From DASQUK01 sp963813485 (GTDB taxonomy: Bacteria; Actinomycetota; Acidimicrobiia; Acidimicrobiales; VFJN01), in assembly GCA_963813485.1 (NCBI GenBank), contig CAWEZE010000024.1, forward strand, positions 1-64,000: DNA of 64,000 bases, written 5' to 3'. This document shows, piece by piece, positions 17,029 to 25,532 of this stretch. The translations under genes and the position numbers were made by a program. A model generated the notes under the pieces. It had not been told where the DNA came from and searched no databases. It worked only from the letters and a program-made list of their open reading frames with translations. How positions within the stretch are numbered: position 1 is the first letter of the stretch; every line of letters starts with the position of its first letter.

Positions 17029-17549
17029 TCAGCTGTTGACGGCGTTTCCGCTGGCGTCGACGACGAACCAGATTTCGCCGATGCCCTGGCCGTTGGTGTC
17101 GCCCGGGGCGGCGTCACTGGCGAAGTGATAGAGCGGCCAATCGTTGTAGGTGACCTGCGCCGAGCCGTCGTCGGGACGGTCTGCGGTGCCGAGGAGGGCC
17201 TCGTCGGCGCCGTCGCCCGCGGTGGCGGGGCCCGGCAGCGCGGGCCAGGTTGCGGCGCAGGAATCGACGCACGTGCTGGCGCCCTGGGCGTCGGGCATGA
17301 ACATGTACAGGGTCATGCCGTCGCCGTCGACGAGGATGGTGCCGAGGTCGGTGTCGGCGGTCGCCACGGTCGATGCGCCCTCGGCGACAGCCTCGGTGGA
17401 CGTCGTGGTGTCCGCGGGCTCCGTCGTGTCGGCCGCCGTGGTGTCGGTCGTCGAGTCGTCGCATCGTCGCCGCAGGCCGCCAAGCCGAGTAGCCCGAACA
17501 GGCCGAGCGTCATCGCTGCCAGCGCGATAGGACGCGATGTGAACCTCAT
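17029..17549 (-). CDS. COG4315-type repeat lipoprotein, frameshifted
   Basis: A secreted lipoprotein. ATG 17549 opens a signal peptide, SRPIALAAMTLGLFGLLG, with lipobox LAAC. After a one-base deletion near 17449-17470 the frame changes and continues with a Thr/Ser-rich linker, then two COG4315 units: ILVDGDGMTLYMFMPDAQG with STCVDSCAATWPAL, and QVTYNDWPLYHFASDAAPGD. These Y-x-F/W/Y-x-x-D repeats with a Cys pair are common in actinobacterial and proteobacterial surface lipoproteins of unknown role. The Shine-Dalgarno AGGGAGGATC precedes the ATG. Both parts are family-typical, so the break is probably a sequence error. Confidence 0.82.
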
Positions 17550-17718
17550 CAGATCCTCCCTGCCTCGAAGATCGGTGCTCGCATGCCAGCGGCATTGCTC
17601 ACATGACATACCGCCGACACGCACCTAAGGATTCAGCCGTCGCCGACAATCCTTCTGGTCAGCGCTGGTTCCCTCGCGAGTCGATCGACGGAGTCGGAGC
17701 TCGCACGGACGGGCTCGT

Positions 17719-17724
17719 TAGCAT
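17719..17724 (+). promoter_or_regulatory. Leaderless promoter -10 (TAGCAT) of LLM gene
   Basis: TAGCAT ends 7 nt before ATG 17732; same geometry and same hexamer as the VOC gene at 13006. Confidence 0.55.
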
Positions 17725-17731
17725 CCGGCCC

Positions 17732-18565
17732 ATGCGCGTCGGCATCCACCTCCCGCAGTTCGGCCGGGCCGCCGTCGCCGGCGCGGTGGAACAGGCCGCC
17801 CGGCTGGCCGAGGAGCTCGGATTCGACGACGTGTGGGTCAGCGACCACCTGGTCGTACCCAAGGACCAGTCCTACCCGTCGCCATACCTCTACGACCCGC
17901 TGATCGCCCTGACGTTCGCCGCAGCCACCACGTCGGCGGTCGGGCTCGGGACGAGCGTGCTGGTCGGGCCGCAGTATCCGAGCCCGCTGGCGCTGGCCAA
18001 CTCGCTCGCGTCGCTCGACAGCATGAGCCGCGGCCGGCTCACCGTGGGTGTCGGCATCGGGTGGTCCGCGGCCGAGTACGAGGCGCTCCACGCCCCCTTC
18101 GACCACCGCGGTGCCCGCCTCGACGAGATCATCGATCTGTTCCGCACGGCCTGGAGCGACGATCCCGCCACGCACGGCGGCCAGTACTACTCCTTCAGTG
18201 ACATGCGGGTGCTGCCGAAGCCGGCGCACGACATACCCGTCTGGGTGGGCGGACGGAGCGACGGCGCCTTCCGGAGGGCGACCACCAGAGCCGACGGCTT
18301 CCACGGCGTCGGCGTAGGGCCGGAGGACGCCAAGGCGCTGGTCGAGCGGATCCGCATGTCCCGGCCCGACGACGCCTTCACGATCTCGCTGCGCGTGCCC
18401 TGGGACGGCAACGCCATGGAGCCCGAAGAGATCCGGGCCCAGTGCGAGGCCTACGAAGCGGCGGGTGTCCAACACGTCGTGGCCGCCCCCGAGCGTGGCG
18501 ATGCCGACGCCTGGTTGGCGGGCATGCGGACCATCGCCTCGGTGCTCGACCTGCCTCCGCGGTGA
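17732..18565 (+). CDS. LLM-class (F420-dependent type) oxidoreductase
   Basis: A 277-residue TIM-barrel oxidoreductase of the luciferase-like superfamily. N-terminal MRVGIHLPQFGRAAVAG, then ELGFDDVWVSDHLVVPKD (His in the position used by F420-dependent members), VGLGTSVLVGPQYPSPLALA, LDSMSRGRLTVGVGIGWSAA and VLPKPAHDIPVWVGG. These are the standard blocks of actinobacterial F420-dependent LLM proteins, which reduce or oxidise varied substrates; the reaction is not predictable. ATG 17732 follows a TAGCAT hexamer at 7 nt. Convergent with the AMP-dependent ligase gene; the two share a hairpin terminator. Confidence 0.9.
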   Translation: MRVGIHLPQFGRAAVAGAVEQAARLAEELGFDDVWVSDHLVVPKDQSYPSPYLYDPLIALTFAAATTSAVGLGTSVLVGPQYPSPLALANSLASLDSMSRGRLTVGVGIGWSAAEYEALHAPFDHRGARLDEIIDLFRTAWSDDPATHGGQYYSFSDMRVLPKPAHDIPVWVGGRSDGAFRRATTRADGFHGVGVGPEDAKALVERIRMSRPDDAFTISLRVPWDGNAMEPEEIRAQCEAYEAAGVQHVVAAPERGDADAWLAGMRTIASVLDLPPR

Positions 18566-18578
18566 TGCCAAGTCCGTT

Positions 18579-18621
18579 CTGGTCGTAGTCATGCGGTCAT
18601 CTGCCGCGCAGCTACGACCAG
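18579..18621. terminator. Bidirectional hairpin terminator
   Basis: A perfect 10-bp inverted repeat, CTGGTCGTAG (18579-18588) and CTACGACCAG (18612-18621), with an inner GCGG/CCGC stem. It lies in the 72-bp gap between two convergent stop codons, so it can end both transcripts. Confidence 0.6.
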
Positions 18622-18637
18622 TTCGTGTCGGTGTCGG

Positions 18638-20152
18638 TCAGGTCGGGGGCAGCTTCGAGCTGGCCACGCGGCCCAGCTCGTCCTTCAGCACGCGCCGCAG
18701 CAGCTTGCCGGTCTCGTTGTAGGGCAGCGCCGGGCGCACATCCACGACTACCGGCGTCCGCGAGGACCGCAGCCGTTCACGTACCCACGCCTGCAGCTCG
18801 GCCTCGGTGGTGCTCGCCCCCGGCTCGAACACGACCGCGGCCGCGGCCACCTCGCCCCATTCGTCGTCGTGCACCCCCGTCACCCCTGCCTCGGCCACCG
18901 CTGGGTGCTGGAGCAGCACGTCCTCGATCTCGCCGGGCGACATGTTCTCGCCCCCGCGGACGATGACGTCGTCGAGCCGCCCCTCGACGAACAGGAACCC
19001 GGCCTCGTCGAGGTGTCCGGAGTCGTTGGTGGGGAACCACCCGTCGGGGGTCAGGATGCTGCGCCCGAGGTACTCGCCGGCGATCTGCTCGCCTCGGACG
19101 TGGATCTCGCCGGTCTCGCCAGGCGGGAGGACCGTACCCAGGGGGTCACGGATCTCTAGCTCGAGCGTCGGCAGCGGTCGCCCGACCGATCCGAGCCGAA
19201 CCCGGACCCCGGGATCGTCGCTGCCGTACGCGGTCCGATGATCGTCGGGACCGAGGACCGCGACGGTGCTGCTGGCCTCGGTGAGGCCGTAGGCATTGAC
19301 GAACCCGATGTGCGGCAGCCGGTCCATCGCCCGCTCGATCACGGCCAGAGGCATGCGGCCTCCGCCGTAGGACAGGTGCCGGAGGGCGGGGAGGGTGGTG
19401 CCGTGCTGGTCCATGGCGTCGAGCAACCTTCCCAGCATCGTCGGCACCACCATGGCGTGGGTCACCGCCTCATCCTCCGCCAGGCGCACCCACTCGTCGG
19501 GGTCGAACTGGGGCAGGTACACGATCCGCCGGCCGGCATAGGTCGACGACAGCACGGCCGCCATGCCGGCAACGTGGTAGGGCGGGACGCTCACGAGCGT
19601 CGCTTCGTCCTCGCCCGCGCACATGAACTCGACGGTCGAAAGCACGTAGGAGACAAGGTGCCGATGGCGCAGTAGGGCGGCCTTGGGCTCGCCGGTCGTG
19701 CCGCTGGTGAACAACCAGATGGCCACCGTGTCCGTATCGACCTCGAGGTCACCGGCACACTCGGCCCGGTCCAGGCGCGCCTCCAGCTCGCCGCGGGCCA
19801 GCAGCTCGAGGCCCGGGATGCCCACAATCCGGGCTCGGGCGGCATCGTCGGACACGACGAGCGCCGGTGCCACACGCTCGATCACCGACCGCAGCTGGTC
19901 GTCGGCCAGCCGGTAGTTCACGGCGGTGAAGGGGACGCCCGCCAGCGCGCTGGCATAGAGCAGCAGGGGCACCGCCTGGGAGTTCGTGTCAACCAGTCCT
20001 ACGCGTTGGACACCGCTGGCCCGAACCACGGCTGCCCCGCGCCGCGCACGCTCCAGCAACTGCGCGTAGCTGATGCCGTCGGCCCTGGTACCCACGGAGA
20101 TGCGGTCGGGCATGCCTTCGGCGGCCAGCTCCAGCAACATGCCGATGTTCAA
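18638..20152 (-). CDS. Class I adenylate-forming acyl-CoA ligase (AMP-dependent)
   Basis: A 504-residue enzyme of the ANL superfamily. The P-loop-like A3 motif is WLFTSGTTGEPKAALLRHRH; A5 is FVNAYGLTEASSTVAVLG; A7/A8 cover GWFPTNDSGHLDEAGFLFVE and GRLDDVIVRGGENMSPGEIE; the A10 lysine is in LPYNETGKLLRRVL. It activates a carboxylic acid to acyl-AMP and transfers it to CoA (or another thiol); chain length cannot be told. It is 36 bp downstream of the dienelactone hydrolase gene on the same strand and likely co-transcribed, suggesting ring- or lactone-cleavage products are activated to CoA esters. The ATG start lacks a strong Shine-Dalgarno. Confidence 0.92.
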   Translation of the reverse strand: MNIGMLLELAAEGMPDRISVGTRADGISYAQLLERARRGAAVVRASGVQRVGLVDTNSQAVPLLLYASALAGVPFTAVNYRLADDQLRSVIERVAPALVVSDDAARARIVGIPGLELLARGELEARLDRAECAGDLEVDTDTVAIWLFTSGTTGEPKAALLRHRHLVSYVLSTVEFMCAGEDEATLVSVPPYHVAGMAAVLSSTYAGRRIVYLPQFDPDEWVRLAEDEAVTHAMVVPTMLGRLLDAMDQHGTTLPALRHLSYGGGRMPLAVIERAMDRLPHIGFVNAYGLTEASSTVAVLGPDDHRTAYGSDDPGVRVRLGSVGRPLPTLELEIRDPLGTVLPPGETGEIHVRGEQIAGEYLGRSILTPDGWFPTNDSGHLDEAGFLFVEGRLDDVIVRGGENMSPGEIEDVLLQHPAVAEAGVTGVHDDEWGEVAAAAVVFEPGASTTEAELQAWVRERLRSSRTPVVVDVRPALPYNETGKLLRRVLKDELGRVASSKLPPT

Positions 20153-20188
20153 CGTGCGCGCCCCCGCCCCGATCCGGACTGCGGCATT

Positions 20189-20935
20189 TCAGGAATCCGA
20201 AAGGTAGCGACCGAACCAGCGCCAGATCTGCTTCCAACCGTCCTTCGTCGCGTCGACGTTGTAGCTCGGGCGGTCGACCGAGAAGAAGGCGTGGCCCGCT
20301 CCGTCGTAGGAATGGAACTCGTGCGTCTTGCCGCGGGCCTGGAGCTCCTGCTCGATCCGGGCAACGTCGTCAGGAGAAGGATTGTGGTCATCGGCACCGA
20401 ACAGACCCAGCAGCGGGCAGCTGAGATTCGGCGTCAGATCGATGGGTGCCACTGGGCGCGCCGGCGACAGGTCGTCCGGCCCGGCCACCACGCGCCCGCC
20501 ATAGCAGTCGACCGCGGCGTCCAGTGGCAGCGTGCAGGCCACGACGTATGCCTGGCGCCCACCCGAGCAGTATCCGATGACACCGATCTTGTCGTTGGCG
20601 GTCGGCAGCGACCGCAGGTGCTCCACCGCGCCGGCGACGTCGCCGACGCACTGGGCGTCGGGCACCCCGCCGGCCTCGCGGGCCGCGGCGGCGGCATCGG
20701 CCGCCTTTGCGCCGGGGGCGTAGCGATGGAACAGGTTCGGACAGACTGCGTTGTAGCCGTAGACCGCGAAGGTTCGAACGATCTCCTTGGTGGCGCGGTC
20801 GTAACCGGGCATGTGGTGGATCACAACCACCCCGCCGTACCGGCCCTCGGCGAGCGGGATGGCCTGGTATGCCTCGATCTGGTCGTCGCCGTGGCCCGAG
20901 ATGGTGATCGTCTCGGCACGGATCGCGTCGCTCAT
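20189..20935 (-). CDS. Dienelactone hydrolase-family protein
   Basis: A 248-residue alpha/beta hydrolase. The dienelactone-hydrolase nucleophile motif is IGVIGYCSGGRQAYVVA (Cys), with Asp in LFGADDHNPSPDD and His in GAGHAFFSVDRPSYN, the full Cys-Asp-His triad; the early Glu is in DDQIEAYQAI. It hydrolyses lactones or esters, classically dienelactone in the chlorocatechol branch of beta-ketoadipate metabolism, though the family is broad. ATG 20935 follows TACACT by 6 nt, a leaderless promoter. It heads a two-gene operon with the acyl-CoA ligase. Confidence 0.9.
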   Translation of the reverse strand: MSDAIRAETITISGHGDDQIEAYQAIPLAEGRYGGVVVIHHMPGYDRATKEIVRTFAVYGYNAVCPNLFHRYAPGAKAADAAAAAREAGGVPDAQCVGDVAGAVEHLRSLPTANDKIGVIGYCSGGRQAYVVACTLPLDAAVDCYGGRVVAGPDDLSPARPVAPIDLTPNLSCPLLGLFGADDHNPSPDDVARIEQELQARGKTHEFHSYDGAGHAFFSVDRPSYNVDATKDGWKQIWRWFGRYLSDS

Positions 20936-20941
20936 GCCGCG

Positions 20942-20947
20942 AGTGTA
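20942..20947 (-). promoter_or_regulatory. Leaderless promoter -10 (TACACT) of dienelactone hydrolase gene
   Basis: Read on the minus strand, TACACT ends 6 nt before the ATG at 20935; there is no Shine-Dalgarno. Confidence 0.55.
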
Positions 20948-21038
20948 GGCATCTCCCCAACCCCGGACATTTGGTCGCCGCATGAATCTGGTGGCGCGGA
21001 CGCCAGCGCCGGCGACACCGCCGTCGGTCTGCCCACCG

Positions 21039-21875
21039 TTACATGGACCTCTTCGGATCGAGCGGCACGGCCGAGGTTCTGGCCATCGAGTCCTGGTGAA
21101 ACGTGGCCACGAGGGCGCCGTCCTCGGCGAACACCCGGCCGTCTCCGTAGACCCGGCCGGTGGCGGCCTTGGTCGCCTCATGGCGAACGAGCAGCCACTG
21201 TGAGACATCGAACCGATCGACGAAGTGCATCGTGTGGGCGATCACGCCCGTGGAGATCGCAACGTGAGCGTCCTCGATGCGCACCCGGTCGCGGTGCGGT
21301 CGCATCGCGAGGCCGATGATGTTGCCGCAGGTCGCCCAGCTCAGCACGGCCTGGTTGGCCGCCTGCGAGGCCAGCGGTCGCTCGAAGCGGTGCCATGCCA
21401 TCTCCACCGGCACGCCACCCACCTCGTGCCGACCGGGCACCGGCCTGAGCTCGGCACCCGGGAACGCCTGGCCGGGCGCCACCTCCAGCTCCGCGGGGAC
21501 GGGAACGGAGGGCATCTGCGGCTCGTGACGCATGAGGTCCTCGTCGACGACGTTCAGGAGGACGGTGGCGCGGCTGAGCGCCTTCCCCGACTGCGTGGCG
21601 GTCACGGTGTCGCTCGCCCACGTGCGACCGGCGAGCAGCGACTCCACCTCTAGCTCGATCGGCTGGGTGTACGTGCCGGCCCGCGCGAACACGGCGTGAA
21701 TCGACCGCACGTCCTTGGCTCCGCCCACCGCGTGGTCGGACGCCATGATCATCTGTGCGAGCAGCTGGCCGCTGAAGACGACGTCGCGTCCCTCGGCCGA
21801 CTCCGACGGCTGAGTCACGTGGTAGCGCCGCTCGCCGATCTCGGTCAGCTGCAGTAGCTCCGGCAAGTCGCTCAT
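21039..21875 (-). CDS. tesB: TesB-type acyl-CoA thioesterase II
   Basis: A 278-residue double-hotdog thioesterase of normal TesB length. First hotdog: VVFSGQLLAQMIMASDHAV, with RSIHAVFARAGTYTQPIELE. Second hotdog: EMAWHRFERPLASQAANQAV and AISTGVIAHTMHFVDRFDVS, then QWLLVRHEATKAATGRVYGD. It hydrolyses acyl-CoA to free acid and CoA. A TAGCAT hexamer on the minus strand at 21915-21920 could be its -10, giving a leader of about 30-40 nt. It lies upstream of the dienelactone hydrolase gene in the same orientation (103 bp), so partial co-transcription is possible. Confidence 0.9.
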   Translation of the reverse strand: MSDLPELLQLTEIGERRYHVTQPSESAEGRDVVFSGQLLAQMIMASDHAVGGAKDVRSIHAVFARAGTYTQPIELEVESLLAGRTWASDTVTATQSGKALSRATVLLNVVDEDLMRHEPQMPSVPVPAELEVAPGQAFPGAELRPVPGRHEVGGVPVEMAWHRFERPLASQAANQAVLSWATCGNIIGLAMRPHRDRVRIEDAHVAISTGVIAHTMHFVDRFDVSQWLLVRHEATKAATGRVYGDGRVFAEDGALVATFHQDSMARTSAVPLDPKRSM

Positions 21876-21968
21876 CGCGGCACGGCCCCGGGGGTCGATG
21901 GTCCATCGGCGGCCGATGCTAAACGCTGCGAGAGTTCGACCGGGTCAGATCACGCGTACCGGCGGGGA

Positions 21969-22832
21969 TCACGACGCGGCCGTGATCGCGTCGACCTCCG
22001 CGACCTCCTCGGCGGAGAGCTGCCAGGTCACGGCGGTGTTGGCATTCACCTGGGCGACCGTGGTCGCCCCGGCGATGACCGAGGCGACCGTGGGCTTGGC
22101 GAGGAGCCACGCAATGGCCAGCTCCAGGATGCTGTGGCCCCGAGCCTCGGCCCAGGCGGTCAGGCGGTCGATCTGGTCGAAGTTGCGCTCGCTCAACATG
22201 GCATCGGCGCGGTCCCCCCATGCGGCGAGGCGGGTGCCCTCGGGCGGGGGCTCCCCACGCCGGTACTTGCCGGTCAGCAGCCCGCTGGCGAGCGGGAAGT
22301 AGGGGATGTGGGCCAGTCCCAGCCGTTGGCACGTCGGCAGGACGTCCGCCTCGTCGCCACGCTGGAGCAGGTTGTAGTGGTTCTGGACGCTGACGAAACG
22401 GACCGCCCCGTCCTTCACCGCCTCGTCGGCGGCCACCAGCTGATCGGCCGAGAAGTTGGAGCACCCGATCTCGCGCACCGCGCCCGCCTGCACCAGCTCG
22501 TCGAGGGCGGCCAGCGTGTCGGCGATGGGCGTGTCGGGGTCGGGGCGGTGGATCTGGTAGAGGTCGATGTGGTCGGTGGCCAACTCGCGAAGGCTGCGCT
22601 CGACGGCACGGCCGATGTACTCGGGGCGGGCGCCGCCGGGGCGATCGGACCCGAGCGGGCTGCCGAACTTCGTCGCCACGACGACGTCCTCGCGCCGCCC
22701 GCCCAGCGCCTTCGCCAGGCGCCGCTCGCTCCGTCCGTAGGCGTCCGCCGTGTCGAAGAAGTTGATCCCGGCATCGAGGGCGGCGTCGACGACCGCGGGT
22801 CGAACGGCGTCGCCAGGACTGGGGCGGGCCAC
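21969..22832 (-). CDS. Aldo/keto reductase, N-terminally truncated
   Basis: Reads AVVDAALDAGINFFDTADAY (with the catalytic Asp and Tyr), then VVVATKFGSPLG (catalytic Lys), HIDLYQIHRPDPDTPIADT (catalytic His), VREIGCSNFSADQLVAADEA and the C-terminal LAIAWLLAKPTVASVIAGAT. The tetrad and NADP-binding end are intact, but the first 30-40 residues normal for this family, with the opening strand of the barrel, are missing. The nearest in-frame start is GTG 22832, inside sequence that reads as the end of a thioesterase in another frame. A small deletion seems to have fused the two genes. The stop codon lies about 90 bp from the TesB gene start. Function as protein is doubtful unless the missing part is an assembly loss. 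Confidence 0.7.
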   Translation of the reverse strand: MARPSPGDAVRPAVVDAALDAGINFFDTADAYGRSERRLAKALGGRREDVVVATKFGSPLGSDRPGGARPEYIGRAVERSLRELATDHIDLYQIHRPDPDTPIADTLAALDELVQAGAVREIGCSNFSADQLVAADEAVKDGAVRFVSVQNHYNLLQRGDEADVLPTCQRLGLAHIPYFPLASGLLTGKYRRGEPPPEGTRLAAWGDRADAMLSERNFDQIDRLTAWAEARGHSILELAIAWLLAKPTVASVIAGATTVAQVNANTAVTWQLSAEEVAEVDAITAAS

Positions 22833-23277
22833 GGCCCGAAACCAGCGGGGACCGGCAGCGGCTGGTTCATGAACGTGACTGTCGAGCGTGCGAACGGCGC
22901 CCCACCCCCGTGAGGGTGGAGGAACGCCTCCGCCACGAACAACCGCCGGTCGGCCTTGACCGGCCGGCACTCGATGTCGATCAATCCCGACACCGGCGGC
23001 GTGGACAGAAGGCGAAGGCGCAGATCGACGGTCGGATTTATGGGGCCGGTCGGGGGATTGCCCGCGACGACGTCGACGGCTGTGGCGAGCAGCCGATCCG
23101 GGGGTGGGTCGTGCCCGGCACCCACATCTCGGGCCGGAGCTCCATCCTCCCGTGCATCCGCTCCCCCTCGGGCCAAAGCTCGAGGCCGAGCGCCGCCACG
23201 AACCCGGGTGGTTCGGGCGAGCTTCCGACGGAGTCGAAATTGCCGCCGTCACCTGACCCCGTCGACCAGCGTGCCAC
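22806..23277 (-). pseudogene. Hotdog (PaaI-like) thioesterase, frameshifted and lacking its own stop
   Basis: From GTG 23277 the frame reads PPGFVAALGLELWPEGERMH then GRMELRPEMWVPGTTHP; after a one-base deletion near 23092 it continues LLATAVDVVAGNPPTGPINP and RPVKADRRLFVAEAFLHPHG, ending with FARSTVTFMNQPLPVPAGFG. This is a single-hotdog acyl-CoA thioesterase of about 150 residues. The frame then runs without a stop into the aldo/keto reductase region, so its end was lost with the reductase start. The left coordinate is approximate. It is co-directional with the epoxide hydrolase gene upstream (107 bp). Confidence 0.6.
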
Positions 23278-23384
23278 GTGGCCACCGGCGCCCCGGAAGC
23301 CTCACCCGGCACACGACCCCGACCCGGTCCATTCGGGGCACCCTACCGGCCGCTGGATCTCTCGGAGCTGGCGGCCGGTCGTCG

Positions 23385-24531
23385 TCAGCGGACTGTGCGG
23401 AAGAACGAGCGCAGGTCGTCGACGAACAGGTCCGGGACCTCCATCGCCGCGAAGTGCCCGCCCCGGGGCTGGTCCACCCAGTGCGTGACCCGGTAGCGGT
23501 GCTCGACCCACGGCCGAGGCATCCGCGTGATCTCGCCCGGGTAGTTGGCGACACCGGTTGGGACGTTGACGCGCTCCCGAGGCAAGGCCGCCCGGCCGGC
23601 CCTACGCATCTCGTAGTAGAGCCGTGCCGACGACGTCGCCGTCCGCGTGAACCAGTACAGCGCGATGTTCGTGAGCAACTGGTCCTTGGTGAAGGACCGC
23701 TCGACGTGGCCTGCACAGTCGCTCCAGGCGCGGAACTTCTCGACGATCCAGGCCGCCAGCCCGCTCGGTGAGTCGTCGAGGGCGTAGCCCAGCGTCTGCG
23801 GCTTGGTGCCCTGGATGGCCGAGTAACCGGTACCGGTCTCCCGGAATGCGGTCATCCGCTCCACGCTGGCCCGCTCCTCGGGATCGAGCTCCCGGGCACG
23901 CTCACCGCTCGGCCGGGGAACGGTGACGAAGTTGACGTGCAGGCCCGCCACCCGGTCGGGCGCGAGGTCCGCCATGTTCTGGCTCACGAGCGACCCCCAG
24001 TCGCCACCCTGGACGCCATACGCGCGCGTAGCCGAGCCGGTCCATGAGCACCGTGAAGGCCTGGGCCATCCGGCGCGGGTGCCACCCGGGCTCGGACACC
24101 GGGCCGGAGAACCCGTATCCCGGCAGCGACGGGGCCACGACGTGGAAGGCGTCGCTGGGATCGGGCGGGTCGGTGAGCGGCCCGAACACGTCGAGGAACT
24201 CGACGATCGACCCCGGCCAGCCGTGGCTCAGCACCAGCGGCAGGGCCTGTGCGTGGCGAGAGCGGGCGTGCACGAAGTGGACGCGCTGCCCGTCGACCTC
24301 GGTCACGAAGTGGTCGAGCTGGTTGAGCCGGCGTTCCTGCGCCCGCCAGTCGAAGCCCTCGAGCCAGTAGCCGACCAGCTCGCGGAGGTAGGCGAGGTCG
24401 GTCCCCTGTTCCCAGCCGGGTTCCGGCGCGGGGCTGGGCCACCGAGTCCCGGCGAGTCGCCGGCGCAGGTCCTCGAGGTCGTCGTCGGCGACGTCCACGT
24501 CGAACGGCTCGATCTGCGGTTCTCCGGCCAT
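23385..24531 (-). CDS. Epoxide hydrolase (EHN-type alpha/beta hydrolase), frameshifted
   Basis: An epoxide hydrolase of about 381 residues in two frames. First part: EPFDVDVADDDLEDLRRRLA and WEQGTDLAYLRELVGYWLEG (the EHN domain that covers the core), then LPLVLSHGWPGSIVEFLDVF (oxyanion motif). Second part: the nucleophile region VQGGDWGSLVSQNMADLAPD, the cap with SDCAGHVERSFTKDQLLTNI, and the catalytic His in QPRGGHFAAMEVPDLF. The break is one extra base in the alternating GC tract at 24020-24029; correcting it restores the exact junction LGYARYGVQGGDWG. It hydrolyses epoxides to diols. ATG 24531 follows a GGGAGG at 9 nt. Confidence 0.87.
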
Positions 24532-24597
24532 CACGTAGCGCCTCCCCCCGTCCCGATCCAGCGGCGGATCACGCGCCGGACCGTAGGTGCATAGCTG

Positions 24598-24610
24598 GAC
24601 TCAGTCCAAA
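24598..24610. promoter_or_regulatory. 13-bp perfect palindrome, candidate operator
   Basis: TGGACT-C-AGTCCA lies between the divergent epoxide hydrolase (start 24531) and tyrosine phosphatase (start 24684) genes. Its size and position suit a homodimeric repressor that governs one or both genes; the regulator is not known. Confidence 0.45.
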
Positions 24611-24670
24611 GACGTCGACCTCGCCATCGGACGTTCATGCCGACTTCGGCCGCCGATCACCCGGCGTCGG

Positions 24671-24676
24671 TAGCTT
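24671..24676 (+). promoter_or_regulatory. Leaderless promoter -10 (TAGCTT) of phosphatase gene
   Basis: TAGCTT ends 7 nt before GTG 24684. A TTG lies inside the hexamer and so cannot be the start of this transcript. Confidence 0.5.
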
Positions 24677-24683
24677 GACGGGC

Positions 24684-25442
24684 GTGACGACGTTCGCCGA
24701 GCGCCTGATCCGCTTCGACACCTGCTTCAACTTCCGCGACCTCGGCGGCTACGAGACCGACGACGGCAGGCGGGTGCGCTGGAAGACGCTCTACCGGGCC
24801 GACACCCTGCATCGGCTGGACGGTGCGGACCTGCACCTGTTCCTCGACTTGGGCCTGCGATCGATCATCGACCTTCGCTCCCAACACGAGTTGGACGACC
24901 ACGGGCGCTTCCGGCACGACGGCACGCTCGCGGTGCACCACGTCCCCATGATCGACGTCGTGGGCGGGCCCAGGCGGCCGGTCGAGGCCGCAGCGGACGC
25001 GTCGCCCCGGTCGGTGGGCGAGGGCTACATCTCCATGGCCGACGAGGGCGGGCGGGCGATCGGCGACGTTGTCGCCCTGCTGGCCAGGCCCGACGCCCTC
25101 CCCGCGGTGTTCCACTGCACTGCCGGTAAGGATCGGACCGGCATCCTGGCCGCAATTGTCCTCAGCGCCATCGGCGTCCGGGATGCAGACATCGTCGACG
25201 ACTACATGCTGACGGGTGAGTCACGGGCGGCGCGGAACGCCTATCTCCGGGTCCACGAGCCCGAGTACTACGCCTTCCTGGCGAACCTGCCGGCCACCGT
25301 CCGCGAGATGCACGCCGATGCCATTCCCACCCTGCTGGCCTGGATGCGCACCCGCCACGGATCGGCTACGGGATTCCTCCTGGCCAACGGCGTGGAGGAG
25401 GGCAGCCTCGCGGCGCTGAAGGCCAACCTCCTCGAGGCGTGA
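24684..25442 (+). CDS. Tyrosine/serine phosphatase (PtpB-like)
   Basis: A 252-residue protein with the P-loop VFHCTAGKDRTGILAAIVLS (Cys at about residue 145), including the Lys-Asp insertion typical of the bacterial PtpB/LipA dual phosphatases. N-terminal FDTCFNFRDLGGYETDDGRR with LYRADTLHRL is the standard opening of this family. It dephosphorylates phosphotyrosine, phosphoserine or phosphoinositides; in pathogens the homologues are secreted, but no signal peptide is seen here. GTG 24684 is fixed by the TAGCTT hexamer. Divergent from the epoxide hydrolase gene. Confidence 0.9.
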   Translation: MTTFAERLIRFDTCFNFRDLGGYETDDGRRVRWKTLYRADTLHRLDGADLHLFLDLGLRSIIDLRSQHELDDHGRFRHDGTLAVHHVPMIDVVGGPRRPVEAAADASPRSVGEGYISMADEGGRAIGDVVALLARPDALPAVFHCTAGKDRTGILAAIVLSAIGVRDADIVDDYMLTGESRAARNAYLRVHEPEYYAFLANLPATVREMHADAIPTLLAWMRTRHGSATGFLLANGVEEGSLAALKANLLEA

Positions 25443-25532
25443 CCCATCGGCGGGGCGCGGCCTCGCCGTTGCGTCGGTTGGCCGGGCGCTCCCTCCAAAG
25501 GGGCCGCCTTCGTGGGACAACCGGCGGGCGGG

